A DNA stretch of 64,000 bases, taken from contig DIKO01000047.1 of NCBI GenBank assembly GCA_002423615.1, forward strand, positions 1-64,000. Reading direction: 5' to 3'. Position 1 is the first letter of the stretch; every line of letters starts with the position of its first letter. Positions 7,189 to 15,710 of the stretch are shown in pieces. This stretch comes from Desulfobacteraceae bacterium UBA5616. Lineage in GTDB: Bacteria > Desulfobacterota > Desulfobacteria > Desulfobacterales > UBA5616. The notes under the pieces were generated by a model. That model did not search any database and was not told where the DNA came from. It saw only the letters and a program-made list of their open reading frames with translations. The translations under genes and the position numbers were made by a program.

Positions 7189-8367
7189 TTACAAAATGTC
7201 GTCCAGGCAATCGATCAAGGCATCGATTTCTTTTTCCGTAATGATCAGGGGGGGAACAAATCTCAAGATCCTGCCCTGTATGCAGTTGATAAGAAAACCT
7301 TTTTCAATGCAGGCTCTCACAACGGCATCACCGTCGGCCTCAAGCTCCATGCCGAGCATCAATCCCTTGCCCCGCACATCCACAATCTGGGTGTGCCGGT
7401 CTTTTAACCACAGGAGCCGGTTCGTAAAATACCGGCCCATGGCCCGGCAATGGGAAAGAATTTCGTCGGTCTTCACCCGGTTTAAGACAGCAAGGGAGGC
7501 CGCGGTAACGATGGGCGTTCCACCGAAGGTGCTCGCGTGTGCGCCCGGCCCGAAGGCTTCGGCAACGGCTTCCGTTGCCAGCATGGCGCCGATGGGCAGT
7601 CCGTTGGCCAGGGCTTTGGCCAGGGTCATGATATCCGGGACCACGCCGAAATGCTCATGGGCGAACAGTTTCCCGGTGCGGCCCATGCCCGTCTGGATCT
7701 CATCAAAAATCAACAGGATGTCCTCTTTGTAACACAACTCCCGGACCGCTTTCAGATAGCCCTCGTCCGGGCAGTTCACCCCGCCCTCTCCCTGGATAGG
7801 CTCCAGCAGGATCGCACAGGTCTGCTCGTCAATTTTTTCGATAAGCGCCTCAACATCATTGAAGGGAACAAAATCAAATCCCTCGAGAATGGGATCGAAA
7901 CCTTTTTTGATTTTATCCTGGCCCGTGGCCGAGAGGGTCGCCATGGTCCTTCCATGGAAACTCTGTTTCATCGAGATGATGCGGTACCGCTCATTCTGGC
8001 CCTTGTCCTTGAAATATTTCCGGGCCAGCTTGATGGCGGCCTCATTGGCCTCGGCACCGCTGTTGCAGAAAAATACGCGATCGGCAAAGCTGCTCTCGAC
8101 CAGGGCCTTTGCAAGGTTGACCTGGGGGATGGTGTAATACAGGTTGGACACGTGGAAAAGCGCCTTCGCCTGTTCCGTCAGGGCTGACACAACTTCCGGA
8201 TGCGCATGACCCAGATTGCACACGGCGATGCCGGCCAGAAAATCCAGGTAGGATTTCCCCTGTGTGTCCCACAGCCTGCATCCCTCTCCTTTTTCCAGCA
8301 CAATGGGAAACCGGTTGTAAGTATTGGCGATGACCTGATCCGCAATTTTCATGATATCTTGTTTCAT
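7189..8367 (-). CDS. argD: acetylornithine aminotransferase
   Basis: PLP-dependent class III aminotransferase making N-acetylornithine from the semialdehyde and glutamate. The 392-residue protein has the GAEANE cofactor-phosphate motif (104-109), FDEIQTG (221-227) and the Schiff-base lysine K251 in LAKALANGLPIG. Start ATG overlaps the argB stop (ATGA), so translation is coupled. ArgD-type enzymes may also act as succinyldiaminopimelate aminotransferase. Confidence 0.95.
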   Translation of the reverse strand: MKQDIMKIADQVIANTYNRFPIVLEKGEGCRLWDTQGKSYLDFLAGIAVCNLGHAHPEVVSALTEQAKALFHVSNLYYTIPQVNLAKALVESSFADRVFFCNSGAEANEAAIKLARKYFKDKGQNERYRIISMKQSFHGRTMATLSATGQDKIKKGFDPILEGFDFVPFNDVEALIEKIDEQTCAILLEPIQGEGGVNCPDEGYLKAVRELCYKEDILLIFDEIQTGMGRTGKLFAHEHFGVVPDIMTLAKALANGLPIGAMLATEAVAEAFGPGAHASTFGGTPIVTAASLAVLNRVKTDEILSHCRAMGRYFTNRLLWLKDRHTQIVDVRGKGLMLGMELEADGDAVVRACIEKGFLINCIQGRILRFVPPLIITEKEIDALIDCLDDIL

Positions 8368-9239
8368 TGAACGACTTCCGTTCCTATTCCCTTATCGGTG
8401 AAAAGTTCCAGCAGCACGGCATGCCGCTTTATCCCGTTGATCAACTGCACTTTTTCCACGCCGTTGGCAATGGCGTCCATGGCATATTCGATTTTGGGGA
8501 TCATGCCTCCCGTGATAACCCGGTCTTTGATCATATGCCGGACGTCTCCGGCGCTTATGGAAGAGATCAGCTTTCCATCCGCATCCAGGACGCCATCCAC
8601 ATCGGTCAGAAAAATCAACCGTCCGGCACCCAGCGCGATGGCGACCTTTCCGGCCACCAGGTCGGCGTTGATGTTGAAGGTTTCCCCATTGTCGCCCGTG
8701 CCCACCGGAGCAATGATCGGAATGAAGCCATGACGCGCCAGGGTGTTGATCAGATCGGGGTTGATGTGGGTGACTTCCCCCACCAACCCGGGATCGATGA
8801 TCTCCGGAGGTTTGGCATCGTCTTCCTGATGAACGATGTGAAGCTTTCGGGCCCGGATGAGTTCGCCGTCCTTGCCGCTCAACCCTACGGCTTTTCCCCC
8901 CTGCCGGCTGATGCCCGCGACGATTTCCTTGTTCACTTTTCCGCCCAGGACCATTTCCACAACGTCCATGGTCTCCTGGTCGGTAAGCCGCATTCCCCGC
9001 ACAAACTGGGGCCGGATGCCCATGCGATCCAGAGTTTGGTTGATCTGAGGTCCTCCGCCATGGACAACCACGGGATTCAACCCCACAAATTTCATCAGTG
9101 TGATGTCCCTGGCGAAATCCTTTTTGAGGTCTTCGTCCACCATGGCGTGCCCCCCGTATTTCACCACAACGGTCATCCCGGAAAATTTCCGGATATAAGG
9201 CAACGCCTCGATCAATATGTCCGCAACATTGGGATTCAT
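8364..9239 (-). CDS. argB: acetylglutamate kinase
   Basis: Phosphorylates N-acetylglutamate, the second step of arginine synthesis. Amino-acid kinase fold with KYGGHAM (27-33) and HGGGPQIN (60-67) and a C-terminal nucleotide site. An upstream in-frame ATG at 9260 lies inside the repeat-derived gap; the ATG at 9239 directly after a GGGGAGGGGAG ribosome binding site gives 291 residues and the usual N-terminus, so it is preferred. First arg gene of the run; argA/argJ and argC are not in the window. Confidence 0.95.
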   Translation of the reverse strand: MNPNVADILIEALPYIRKFSGMTVVVKYGGHAMVDEDLKKDFARDITLMKFVGLNPVVVHGGGPQINQTLDRMGIRPQFVRGMRLTDQETMDVVEMVLGGKVNKEIVAGISRQGGKAVGLSGKDGELIRARKLHIVHQEDDAKPPEIIDPGLVGEVTHINPDLINTLARHGFIPIIAPVGTGDNGETFNINADLVAGKVAIALGAGRLIFLTDVDGVLDADGKLISSISAGDVRHMIKDRVITGGMIPKIEYAMDAIANGVEKVQLINGIKRHAVLLELFTDKGIGTEVVQ

Positions 9240-9250
9240 CTCCCCTCCCC

Positions 9251-9292
9251 TATCACCCATCGCCTATCGCCTATTGCCTAAAGCCTATCGCC
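9251..9292. repeat. degenerate 7-bp tandem repeat tract between hslU and argB
   Basis: Plus strand reads TATCACC, CATCGCC, TATCGCC, TATTGCC, TAAAGCC, TATCGCC: six heptamers with the same consensus as the tract at 4861-4957. It fills the gap between the hslU stop codon and the argB ribosome binding site. Confidence 0.8.
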
Positions 9293-10659
9293 TACAATAT
9301 ATACCGGCTCAAATCCTCGTCTTCCTTGATATCCTTGAGTTTTTCGCGGACATGGGTCTGATCGATGACGATGTGGCTTTCCGCCGTATCCGGCGCGTCA
9401 AACAAAACATCCTCCAGCAGGCATTCCATCAGGGTATGCAGGCGTCTGGCGCCTATGTTTTCCGTCATTTCATTGACTTCCTGGGCGATCTTGGCGATTT
9501 CCGTGACTGCCTCGTCGGTAAAGGCGATATCCACGCCCTCGGTCCGTAACAGGGCGATATACTGAAGCACCAGCGAGTTTTTCGGTTCCACCAGGATACG
9601 CCTGAATTCTTCATGGCCCAGGGCATTGAGCTCCACCCGGATGGGGAACCTCCCCTGGAGTTCGGGAATCAGGTCCGATGGTTTAACCGTGTGAAACGCG
9701 CCGGACGCCACAAAAAGTACATGGTCTGTTTTGACCGGACCGTATTTGGTCATGACGGTGCATCCCTCCACCAGGGGAAGGAGATCCCGCTGCACGCCTT
9801 CCCGGGAAACATCCGGCCCGTGCCCTCCGTCTTTTCCCACAATTTTATCGATCTCATCCAGAAAAACGATGCCGGATTGCTCCACCCGTTCAACGGCAGT
9901 CTTGACCACCTTTTCCATGTCGACCAGTGCCTGGGCTTCTTCCTGGACGAGAATATCGAGCGCCTCGGAGACTTTGAGTTTGCGCCTTTTGGTATTTTTC
10001 GGCATGAGGCCGCCCAGCATATCCTTCAGATTGATCCCCAGCTCTTCCATGCCCACATTTGAGAAAACCTCAATAACCGGCATGTTCCGGTCCGAAACTT
10101 CCATGTCCACCGTCCGGTCGTTCAGCTTGTTTTCCCGAAGCATTTTTCTGAGCTTCTCCCGGGTGGTGGATGAGGCAGGCGCATCCACAACCGTCTGGCC
10201 GTCGGCTATGGCATTCAATTCCCCGCCTGTTGGGAAAGAGACCGATTGGGGCAGCAGAAGATCAAGAAGCTTTTCCTCGGCCATTTCCCCGGCCTTGCCC
10301 CTGACTGCTTCCTGTTCGTCTGATTTCACCTTATTGACCGTTAATTCCAGAAGGTCCCGGATCATGGATTCGACATCCCGGCCAACGTAGCCGACTTCCG
10401 TGAATTTCGAAGCTTCCACCTTGATGAAGGGTGAATGGGTCAGTTTGGAAAGCCGGCGGGCGATCTCCGTTTTTCCCACGCCCGTAGGTCCGATAAGGAT
10501 GATGTTTTTCGGGGCGATCTCATCGCGCAGGCCCTCGGGGACATTTCGCCTTCGCCATCGGTTTCTCAGGGCGATGGCGACAAAGCGCTTGGCCTTGTGC
10601 TGACCGACAATGTATTTATCCAGTTCTTTTACGATTTCAGACGGTTTCAAATCAGACAT
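9292..10659 (-). CDS. hslU: ATP-dependent protease ATPase subunit HslU
   Basis: AAA+ unfoldase of the HslUV (ClpYQ) cytosolic protease; unfolds substrates and feeds them to HslV. The 455-residue protein has Walker A GPTGVGKTE (57-65), Walker B with FLDEIDKI and an inserted I domain between them. The C-terminus ends in RYIL, the conserved tail that docks into HslV. It follows hslV directly. The ribosome binding site is weak (GAGGAT rather far from the ATG). Confidence 0.97.
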   Translation of the reverse strand: MSDLKPSEIVKELDKYIVGQHKAKRFVAIALRNRWRRRNVPEGLRDEIAPKNIILIGPTGVGKTEIARRLSKLTHSPFIKVEASKFTEVGYVGRDVESMIRDLLELTVNKVKSDEQEAVRGKAGEMAEEKLLDLLLPQSVSFPTGGELNAIADGQTVVDAPASSTTREKLRKMLRENKLNDRTVDMEVSDRNMPVIEVFSNVGMEELGINLKDMLGGLMPKNTKRRKLKVSEALDILVQEEAQALVDMEKVVKTAVERVEQSGIVFLDEIDKIVGKDGGHGPDVSREGVQRDLLPLVEGCTVMTKYGPVKTDHVLFVASGAFHTVKPSDLIPELQGRFPIRVELNALGHEEFRRILVEPKNSLVLQYIALLRTEGVDIAFTDEAVTEIAKIAQEVNEMTENIGARRLHTLMECLLEDVLFDAPDTAESHIVIDQTHVREKLKDIKEDEDLSRYIL

Positions 10660-10695
10660 GGGGTATGCTCTATCCTCGGCCGGGAATCATCGCCT

Positions 10696-11226
10696 TTAAA
10701 GTTGTTCAATGGTAATGCTCGAATTGGTGTATACGCAAAGAGATGCCGCGATCTTCATGGCGGCCTCCACGATTTCTCCGGCTTCCATTCCGGTGTATTC
10801 GAACAGGGCCATCGCAGCGGCTTGGGCACCCACGCCTCCCGACCCGATGCCCATAACCCCGTTATCAGGTTCCATGACATCGCCGTTACCTGAAATAAGA
10901 TACATGTGGCTTTCATCCACGGCGATCATGACGGCTTCAAGCCTTCTCAAATACTTGTCCGTCCGCCAGTCTTTGGCCAACTCCACGGCCGAGCGGGTGA
11001 GATTTCCGTTAAACCGCTCCAGTTTGGCTTCCAGGCGCTCTGAAAGATTCATGGCATCCGCTGTGGCCCCGGCAAATCCGACGATGATTTTATCATTGTA
11101 GATTCTTCGCACTTTTTTGGCCATATGCTTGACCACCGTATTGTTCAAGGTAACCTGGCCGTCCCCTGCGACAGCTGTTTTTCCGTTTCGCCTGACCGCC
11201 AAAATGGTTGTCCCGTGAAAATCCAT
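10696..11226 (-). CDS. hslV: ATP-dependent protease proteolytic subunit HslV
   Basis: Threonine protease core of HslUV, related to proteasome beta subunits. The N-terminal catalytic threonine lies in HGTTILAVRR, then AGDGQVTL and GFAGATADA. The open frame extends to 11415 but the upstream part is antisense overlap with xerC in another frame. Two ATGs fit: 11244 (better ribosome binding site AAGGTGAG) and 11226, which puts the catalytic Thr at residue 6 as in most HslV proteins; the latter is given (176 residues). Order xerC-hslV-hslU matches the B. subtilis codV-clpQ-clpY block. Confidence 0.95.
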   Translation of the reverse strand: MDFHGTTILAVRRNGKTAVAGDGQVTLNNTVVKHMAKKVRRIYNDKIIVGFAGATADAMNLSERLEAKLERFNGNLTRSAVELAKDWRTDKYLRRLEAVMIAVDESHMYLISGNGDVMEPDNGVMGIGSGGVGAQAAAMALFEYTGMEAGEIVEAAMKIAASLCVYTNSSITIEQL

Positions 11227-11248
11227 GGCATTGCTCCAGCTCATCCGC

Positions 11249-12181
11249 TCACCTTCTGGGATGGGACTTGTCATAAACCCGCATGATTTGGTCAATACTG
11301 ACATGGGTATATTTCTGGGTCGTTGACAGGCTTTCATGGCCCAGAAGCTCCTGCACCACCCGGAGGTCCGCACCGGCATCCAGCATGTGGGTGGCGAAGG
11401 AGTGCCGGAAAGCATGGGGAGAAACCGGAACGGTCATTCCACACGCAGCAGCAAGCTGATCCAAAATTCTTGCGATGGACCGGGTGGAAAGCCGGGTTCC
11501 TGTTTTGTTCAGAAACATGGGACCCTGTTCTCCGAATTCCCCGTCTGCAGCAGATTTCTTCAACCAGCTGCGGTACACCGACAGGGTTTCGATTGCTTTT
11601 TTGCCGATGGGGATAATGCGTTCCTTGTTCCCTTTTCCCCTGACCCGGATAATTCCCCGTGACATATCCACATCGGCCACATTCATCCCGGACAATTCCG
11701 ACACCCGCATCCCGGTTGAATACATCACCTCAAAAACCGCCCTGTTCCGGATCGATAGGAGCGTATCCCCCTGAATGGAATCCAGCAGACGAAACATATC
11801 GTCAACCGTAAGGTATGCGGGGATGTTCCGATCCTGCTTGGGTGAATGGATCATATCCGCCGGATTGCTGCTTATCACGCCATGTTTGACCAGGAATTGA
11901 AAAAACATCCGAATGGCGGAAAGCTTCCGGGCGATCGTGGATCTGGCGTTCTTTTTTTTGTAGAGATACCCCAAAAATCCCCTGATGGCCAGGCCATCCA
12001 CCGTTTCAACGTTGACCCGGCCTTCTTCCCCATAAGCCGAAGCATCATACCCGGCCAGGAACGCGGCAAACTCTCCGATATCCTTTCCATAGGCCCGGCA
12101 GGTGTTTCCCGAATATCCCTTCTCCGCTGCAAGAGCATCCACAAAAGACGCGACCAGCACATCAATGGAGGTTGATTTCAT
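11249..12181 (-). CDS. xerC: tyrosine recombinase XerC
   Basis: Chromosome-dimer-resolving recombinase acting at dif with XerD. From the ATG at 12181 (GGAGG 6 bases upstream) the protein is 310 residues. It has an N-terminal SAM-like DNA-binding domain (about 1-95) and a catalytic domain with R159, K183, H256, R259, H282 and the nucleophile Y291. The in-frame ATG at 12241 would add 20 residues without a ribosome binding site. No mobile-element features flank it, and its place next to hslVU supports a housekeeping role. Confidence 0.93.
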   Translation of the reverse strand: MKSTSIDVLVASFVDALAAEKGYSGNTCRAYGKDIGEFAAFLAGYDASAYGEEGRVNVETVDGLAIRGFLGYLYKKKNARSTIARKLSAIRMFFQFLVKHGVISSNPADMIHSPKQDRNIPAYLTVDDMFRLLDSIQGDTLLSIRNRAVFEVMYSTGMRVSELSGMNVADVDMSRGIIRVRGKGNKERIIPIGKKAIETLSVYRSWLKKSAADGEFGEQGPMFLNKTGTRLSTRSIARILDQLAAACGMTVPVSPHAFRHSFATHMLDAGADLRVVQELLGHESLSTTQKYTHVSIDQIMRVYDKSHPRR

Positions 12182-12251
12182 ATTCCCCCTCCCGGGAATA
12201 TCCCGACCGGCTGTTCCCCGGTTATCTGTAACCGGCGTCATGCGCAGCGTA

Positions 12252-12581
12252 TCAGGCCGCCACCCGACGGGTTTTCTTTTTCAGCCGGATGATCCGTTTC
12301 CGATAAATGGCAGCCATTTTCTCATCTTCGGATTTCAGAGCCGATTCCCTGACGGATTTCAGTTTTCTGATCTTCTCCTTGAGTTCCCTGGCGGAGTCCC
12401 CTTTTGGCCTGGGAGTTTCATCCGCAATTCCTCTGGACAATTTAATCTGGCTGATCAATTCGGCTTTGTTCATGCCATGAACACCTGAAATTTCCGGTAT
12501 CTTCATGGCCATTTCCCTCAAGTCCTTTGACGTCATCTTTTCCAGGGGTTTTTCTTTGCCTTCTTTTTTCTTTCCGCCCAT
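12252..12581 (-). CDS. small basic protein with Rho N-terminal-like (SAP-type) domain
   Basis: About 109 residues, very rich in Lys and Glu. The segment MTSKDLREMAMKIPEISGVH followed by MNKAELI is the Rho_N / SAP-type helix-extended-loop-helix fold that binds nucleic acid. A basic coiled-coil-like tail (KLKSVRESALKSEDEKM, then RKRIIRLKKK) follows. Function unknown; RNA or DNA binding is inferred. Start is uncertain: an AAGGAG abuts ATG 12593 and lies 12 bases before ATG 12581. It is the first gene of the minus-strand run leading into xerC. Confidence 0.7.
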   Translation of the reverse strand: MGGKKKEGKEKPLEKMTSKDLREMAMKIPEISGVHGMNKAELISQIKLSRGIADETPRPKGDSARELKEKIRKLKSVRESALKSEDEKMAAIYRKRIIRLKKKTRRVAA

Positions 12582-12643
12582 TTCTATAAACATCTCCTTT
12601 TTTATCTTTTTTACCTTCGCCACATTACCGGTTGGAAACACGA

Positions 12644-12665
12644 ACGGAGGCCAACAGACCTCCGT
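12644..12665. other. 7-bp stem-loop upstream of the Rho_N-like gene
   Basis: ACGGAGG and CCTCCGT pair across an 8-nt loop between the candidate promoter at 12738-12766 and the first gene. There is no T-run. It may be a leader structure; nothing more can be said. Confidence 0.35.
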
Positions 12666-12737
12666 CCTCAAACCACGGAATTCAGTTTGATAAAACGCTC
12701 CTGCGTGTCTTAACGCGCCGGCAGATTAAAAAAAAAT

Positions 12738-12766
12738 TATTAACCTATTCGTTATTGGAATGTCAA
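12738..12766 (-). promoter_or_regulatory. candidate sigma-70 promoter for the Rho_N-xerC-hslVU-arg run
   Basis: On the minus strand TTGACA (12766-12761) is followed after 17 bases by TTAATA, with AATAAT overlapping it two bases further on. The -35 box is perfect and the -10 weak. It lies in the only AT-rich gap upstream of the first gene and would give a leader of about 150 nt. Confidence 0.4.
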
Positions 12767-12816
12767 TAGCCTGCCCCTCTTCCGGGTTTGTTTTGCTTGA
12801 TTTTTTCCGAAATCCG

Positions 12817-13581
12817 TCAGGATTGTTCTTCCTTCTTCCCGGCCCGGGCAAAAAAAGGTTTAAACAAATCCATGGGTATGGGGAAGATGGTGTTGGTATT
12901 GCTCTCCGTGGACATCTCATTGATCGTCTGCAAGTAACGGAGCTGAAGGGCGATGGGATGATCCTGGATGACGGCGGCGGCCTCGGCGAGCTTGGCGGAA
13001 GCCTGAAATTCTCCTTCCGCGTTGATTACCTTTGCCCGCCTTTCGCGTTCCGCTTCAGCCTGTTTGGCCATGGCCCTCTGCATTTCCTGGGGAAGGTCGA
13101 TATGTTTAAGCTCTACCGTGGCCACTTTAATACCCCAGGGATCGGTATGGGCGTCGAGAATTTCCTGAAGCTCCAGGTTGAGCTTTTCCCGTTCGGCCAG
13201 GAGATCATCCAGTTCGGCCTGTCCGCATACGCTCCGGATGGTGGTCTGGGCCAGCTGGGACATGGCATAACTGTAGTCCTCCACTTCAACAATGGCCTTG
13301 GTGGGATCGATGACCCGGAAATAGATCACTGCGTTCACCTTCACAGACACGTTATCGCGGGTGATCACGTCCTGGGGATCGACATCCATGGTCACGAGCC
13401 GCAAACTGACCTTCACCATCTTGTCCACCACCGGTATCAGGATAATCAATCCCGGTCCCTTTGCCGCGATGACCCTCCCCAGTCGAAATATAACCCCTCG
13501 TTCATATTCATTTAAAATTTTGATGGCAGAGGTCAGAAAAAAAATCAAAATAACCAGTATGGCGATAATTTGAAAAATCAT
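12817..13581 (-). CDS. slipin / stomatin-like SPFH (band 7) membrane protein
   Basis: A 254-residue protein with one N-terminal transmembrane segment (about 1-20), then an SPFH domain (NEYERGVIFRLGR start; VDPQDVITRDNVSV in the middle) and a coiled-coil region rich in Ala, Glu and Arg. Slipins form rings on the inner membrane and are usually paired with an NfeD-type protease, which is the next gene upstream here. The ATG at 13581, six bases after GGGAG, is preferred over the one at 13587 that abuts it. Exact role unknown. Confidence 0.9.
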   Translation of the reverse strand: MIFQIIAILVILIFFLTSAIKILNEYERGVIFRLGRVIAAKGPGLIILIPVVDKMVKVSLRLVTMDVDPQDVITRDNVSVKVNAVIYFRVIDPTKAIVEVEDYSYAMSQLAQTTIRSVCGQAELDDLLAEREKLNLELQEILDAHTDPWGIKVATVELKHIDLPQEMQRAMAKQAEAERERRAKVINAEGEFQASAKLAEAAAVIQDHPIALQLRYLQTINEMSTESNTNTIFPIPMDLFKPFFARAGKKEEQS

Positions 13582-13639
13582 ATGCATCTCCCTTCCGCGT
13601 CAATGACCCGCATTTTGATAGTTCAGCGCTTACCCTTGT

Positions 13640-14935
13640 TTATCCCTTCACAACCGGAGGGGTTTCGGGTTCCACCTCCAGCCTCAGATTATCCACCTTC
13701 ACCACTCTGACTTTGGCGCCCTCTTCAACGGCCTGACTTGCCGTCGCGTTCCAGATCTCTCCATGAACAAAAACCTTGCCTTCGGGATTCAATCTCTTTT
13801 TGACGATGCCGATTTCTCCCACAAGCCCCCTTTGGCCGGTCATGGGGCGGGACCTCTGTGTCCTGAACACCAGCCCGGCAACGACCACGAAAAATCCGCT
13901 TACCAGAACCAGGGTCGGCAAGAGCACCTGCCAGGAAATCTCGACTTCCGGGCTTCCGCCTTCAAAAAGCATCAATGATCCCAAAAGAAAACTCACAACC
14001 CCGGCAAGGCTTAAAAGCCCGTAACTGGCCACCTTCATTTCCAGGATGAAAAAAATAATGGCCAGCACAATCAAAAGAATGCCCGCATAATTCACCGGAA
14101 GGGTCTGAAAGGCGAAAAATGCGAGGATAATGCAGATACCGCCGACCACGCCGGGGAAAATAGCACCCGGATGGGCCAGTTCAAAATACAGCCCGGACAT
14201 GCCGATCATCATCAAAATATAGGCTATGTTGGGATTGCCGATGGTCTTTAAGATTTTGGTCCTTATCCCCTCTTCGATGACCTTGACCACGGCATTGTCC
14301 AGTTCGAGTTTGCCCTTTCCCTCAATTTCAATTCCTTTGATTTTGGAAATCAACTCGTCCCGGTCTTTTGCGATGAATTCGATGACGTTGTTCTTCAGAG
14401 CCTCGGTCTCCGTAGCCGAAGCGCTTTCCCGGATGGCCTTTTCCACCCAGCCCGCATTTCTCCCTTTTTTCTGGGCAATGCTTCTGGAGCGGGCCACCAT
14501 GTCATTGACGATTTTTTCATTCATGGTCCGGCTGATTTCATTTCCGCCCGTTCCCACCGGGTGAGCGGCCCCGATGTTGGTACCCGGCGCCATGGCCGCG
14601 ATATCCGCCGCCATGGTAATCATCACGCCTGCGGATGCGGCTCTGGCACCACTGGGGGAGACATATACCACAATGGGGATCTGGCTGGCCAGAATACTCA
14701 TCACAATGTCGTCCATGGAATCGGCCAGGCCGCCTGGAGTGTCCAATTCAATGATCAGACAGGAGGCTTTTTCCCTGGAGGCTTTCCGGATTCCACTGCC
14801 GATAAAATCGGCGACGCCGGGGCTGATGGCGTCGGAAACCGTGATCACATAAATCAGGTTTTCTTTTGCCGGGGCACCTGCGGGATTCAGTAAACAACAG
14901 GCCAAGAGACATAAAGACAGGAATCCGTATTTCAT
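13640..14935 (-). CDS. NfeD family membrane-bound serine protease (long form)
   Basis: 431 residues in three parts: a signal peptide (about 1-24), a ClpP-class serine protease domain with SPSGARAASAGVMI carrying the nucleophile serine (S-A-G) and a downstream lysine near KKGRN, then four or five transmembrane helices and a C-terminal NfeD OB-fold (GEIGIVKKRLNPEGKVFV). The archaeal homologue PH1510 cleaves the C-terminal tail of its slipin partner. The slipin gene follows 58 bases downstream. AAAGGA lies 8 bases before the ATG. Confidence 0.92.
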   Translation of the reverse strand: MKYGFLSLCLLACCLLNPAGAPAKENLIYVITVSDAISPGVADFIGSGIRKASREKASCLIIELDTPGGLADSMDDIVMSILASQIPIVVYVSPSGARAASAGVMITMAADIAAMAPGTNIGAAHPVGTGGNEISRTMNEKIVNDMVARSRSIAQKKGRNAGWVEKAIRESASATETEALKNNVIEFIAKDRDELISKIKGIEIEGKGKLELDNAVVKVIEEGIRTKILKTIGNPNIAYILMMIGMSGLYFELAHPGAIFPGVVGGICIILAFFAFQTLPVNYAGILLIVLAIIFFILEMKVASYGLLSLAGVVSFLLGSLMLFEGGSPEVEISWQVLLPTLVLVSGFFVVVAGLVFRTQRSRPMTGQRGLVGEIGIVKKRLNPEGKVFVHGEIWNATASQAVEEGAKVRVVKVDNLRLEVEPETPPVVKG

Positions 14936-14999
14936 GGCATTTTCCTTTGGATTTATTTATAAAGCGACGGCTTGCCCCTTTGGGCCTGATTTTTGAGTC

Positions 15000-15710
15000 T
15001 TACCTGGCCGGCGGTTCGATGCCCATGGCCTTCATGAGAAGTTTCATGTCCTCCCAAACATCCCGTTTTTTATCAGGATTTCGCAGCAGGTAGGACGGGT
15101 GGTAGGTCGGCAACAACCGAATGCCGTTAAAATCGTAGAACCGGCCCCGTAATTTGGAAATGGGCAAATCGCTTTTCAGAAGAGTTCTCGCGGCCACACT
15201 TCCCAGGGCGCAAATGAAACCCGGCTTGACGGCGTCAATCTGCTGCTTTAAAAACGGAACGCAGGCGGCGACTTCATCGGGTTCGGGATTCCGGTTGTGG
15301 GGAGGACGGCATTTGACGATGTTGCAGATATAAACCCTGTCCCGGGTCAGCCCCATGGCCTCTATGATCCGGGTCAGCAAAATACCCGCAGGGCCCACAA
15401 AGGGCTCTCCGGTCTCATCCTCCTCTACCCCCGGCCCTTCACCGATAAAAACCAGTTTTGCATGGGAGTCACCGGTTCCGAATACGATATTTTTTCTGGT
15501 TCCGTGGAGTTTGCACCGCCGGCAGTTCACCAAGCCGGAACGGATGGCAATCAGGTCTCCGGGGATCTTTTGAATCGGATGTTCCCACTCCTTAAGGGTC
15601 GCAAACGCCTTCTCCGAAGCGTCGAACCCGGTTATCCCCAGCTTTTTAAGAAAAACCAGATAGTCCCGGATTTCATCGATAACAGCAGGCGGGTTTTGAT
15701 CCCGGGTCAT
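15000..15710 (-). CDS. family 4 (type a) uracil-DNA glycosylase
   Basis: Removes uracil from DNA in base excision repair. Four cysteines (C63, C66, C134, C150) match the [4Fe-4S] ligands of family 4 enzymes, the motif GEGPGVEEDETGEPFVGPAG starts at residue 90, and HPSYLLR lies near the C-terminus. The 236-residue length includes an N-terminal extension of about 50 residues, often seen in proteobacterial members. Start ATG is one base beyond the coaBC stop with GGAGG 5 bases upstream. Confidence 0.93.
   Translation of the reverse strand: MTRDQNPPAVIDEIRDYLVFLKKLGITGFDASEKAFATLKEWEHPIQKIPGDLIAIRSGLVNCRRCKLHGTRKNIVFGTGDSHAKLVFIGEGPGVEEDETGEPFVGPAGILLTRIIEAMGLTRDRVYICNIVKCRPPHNRNPEPDEVAACVPFLKQQIDAVKPGFICALGSVAARTLLKSDLPISKLRGRFYDFNGIRLLPTYHPSYLLRNPDKKRDVWEDMKLLMKAMGIEPPAR

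Noticed and set aside
11249..12181. xerC as an integrase of a mobile element
   Set aside because: It lies in a conserved xerC-hslV-hslU block with no repeats or cargo around it, so a housekeeping recombinase is the better reading.
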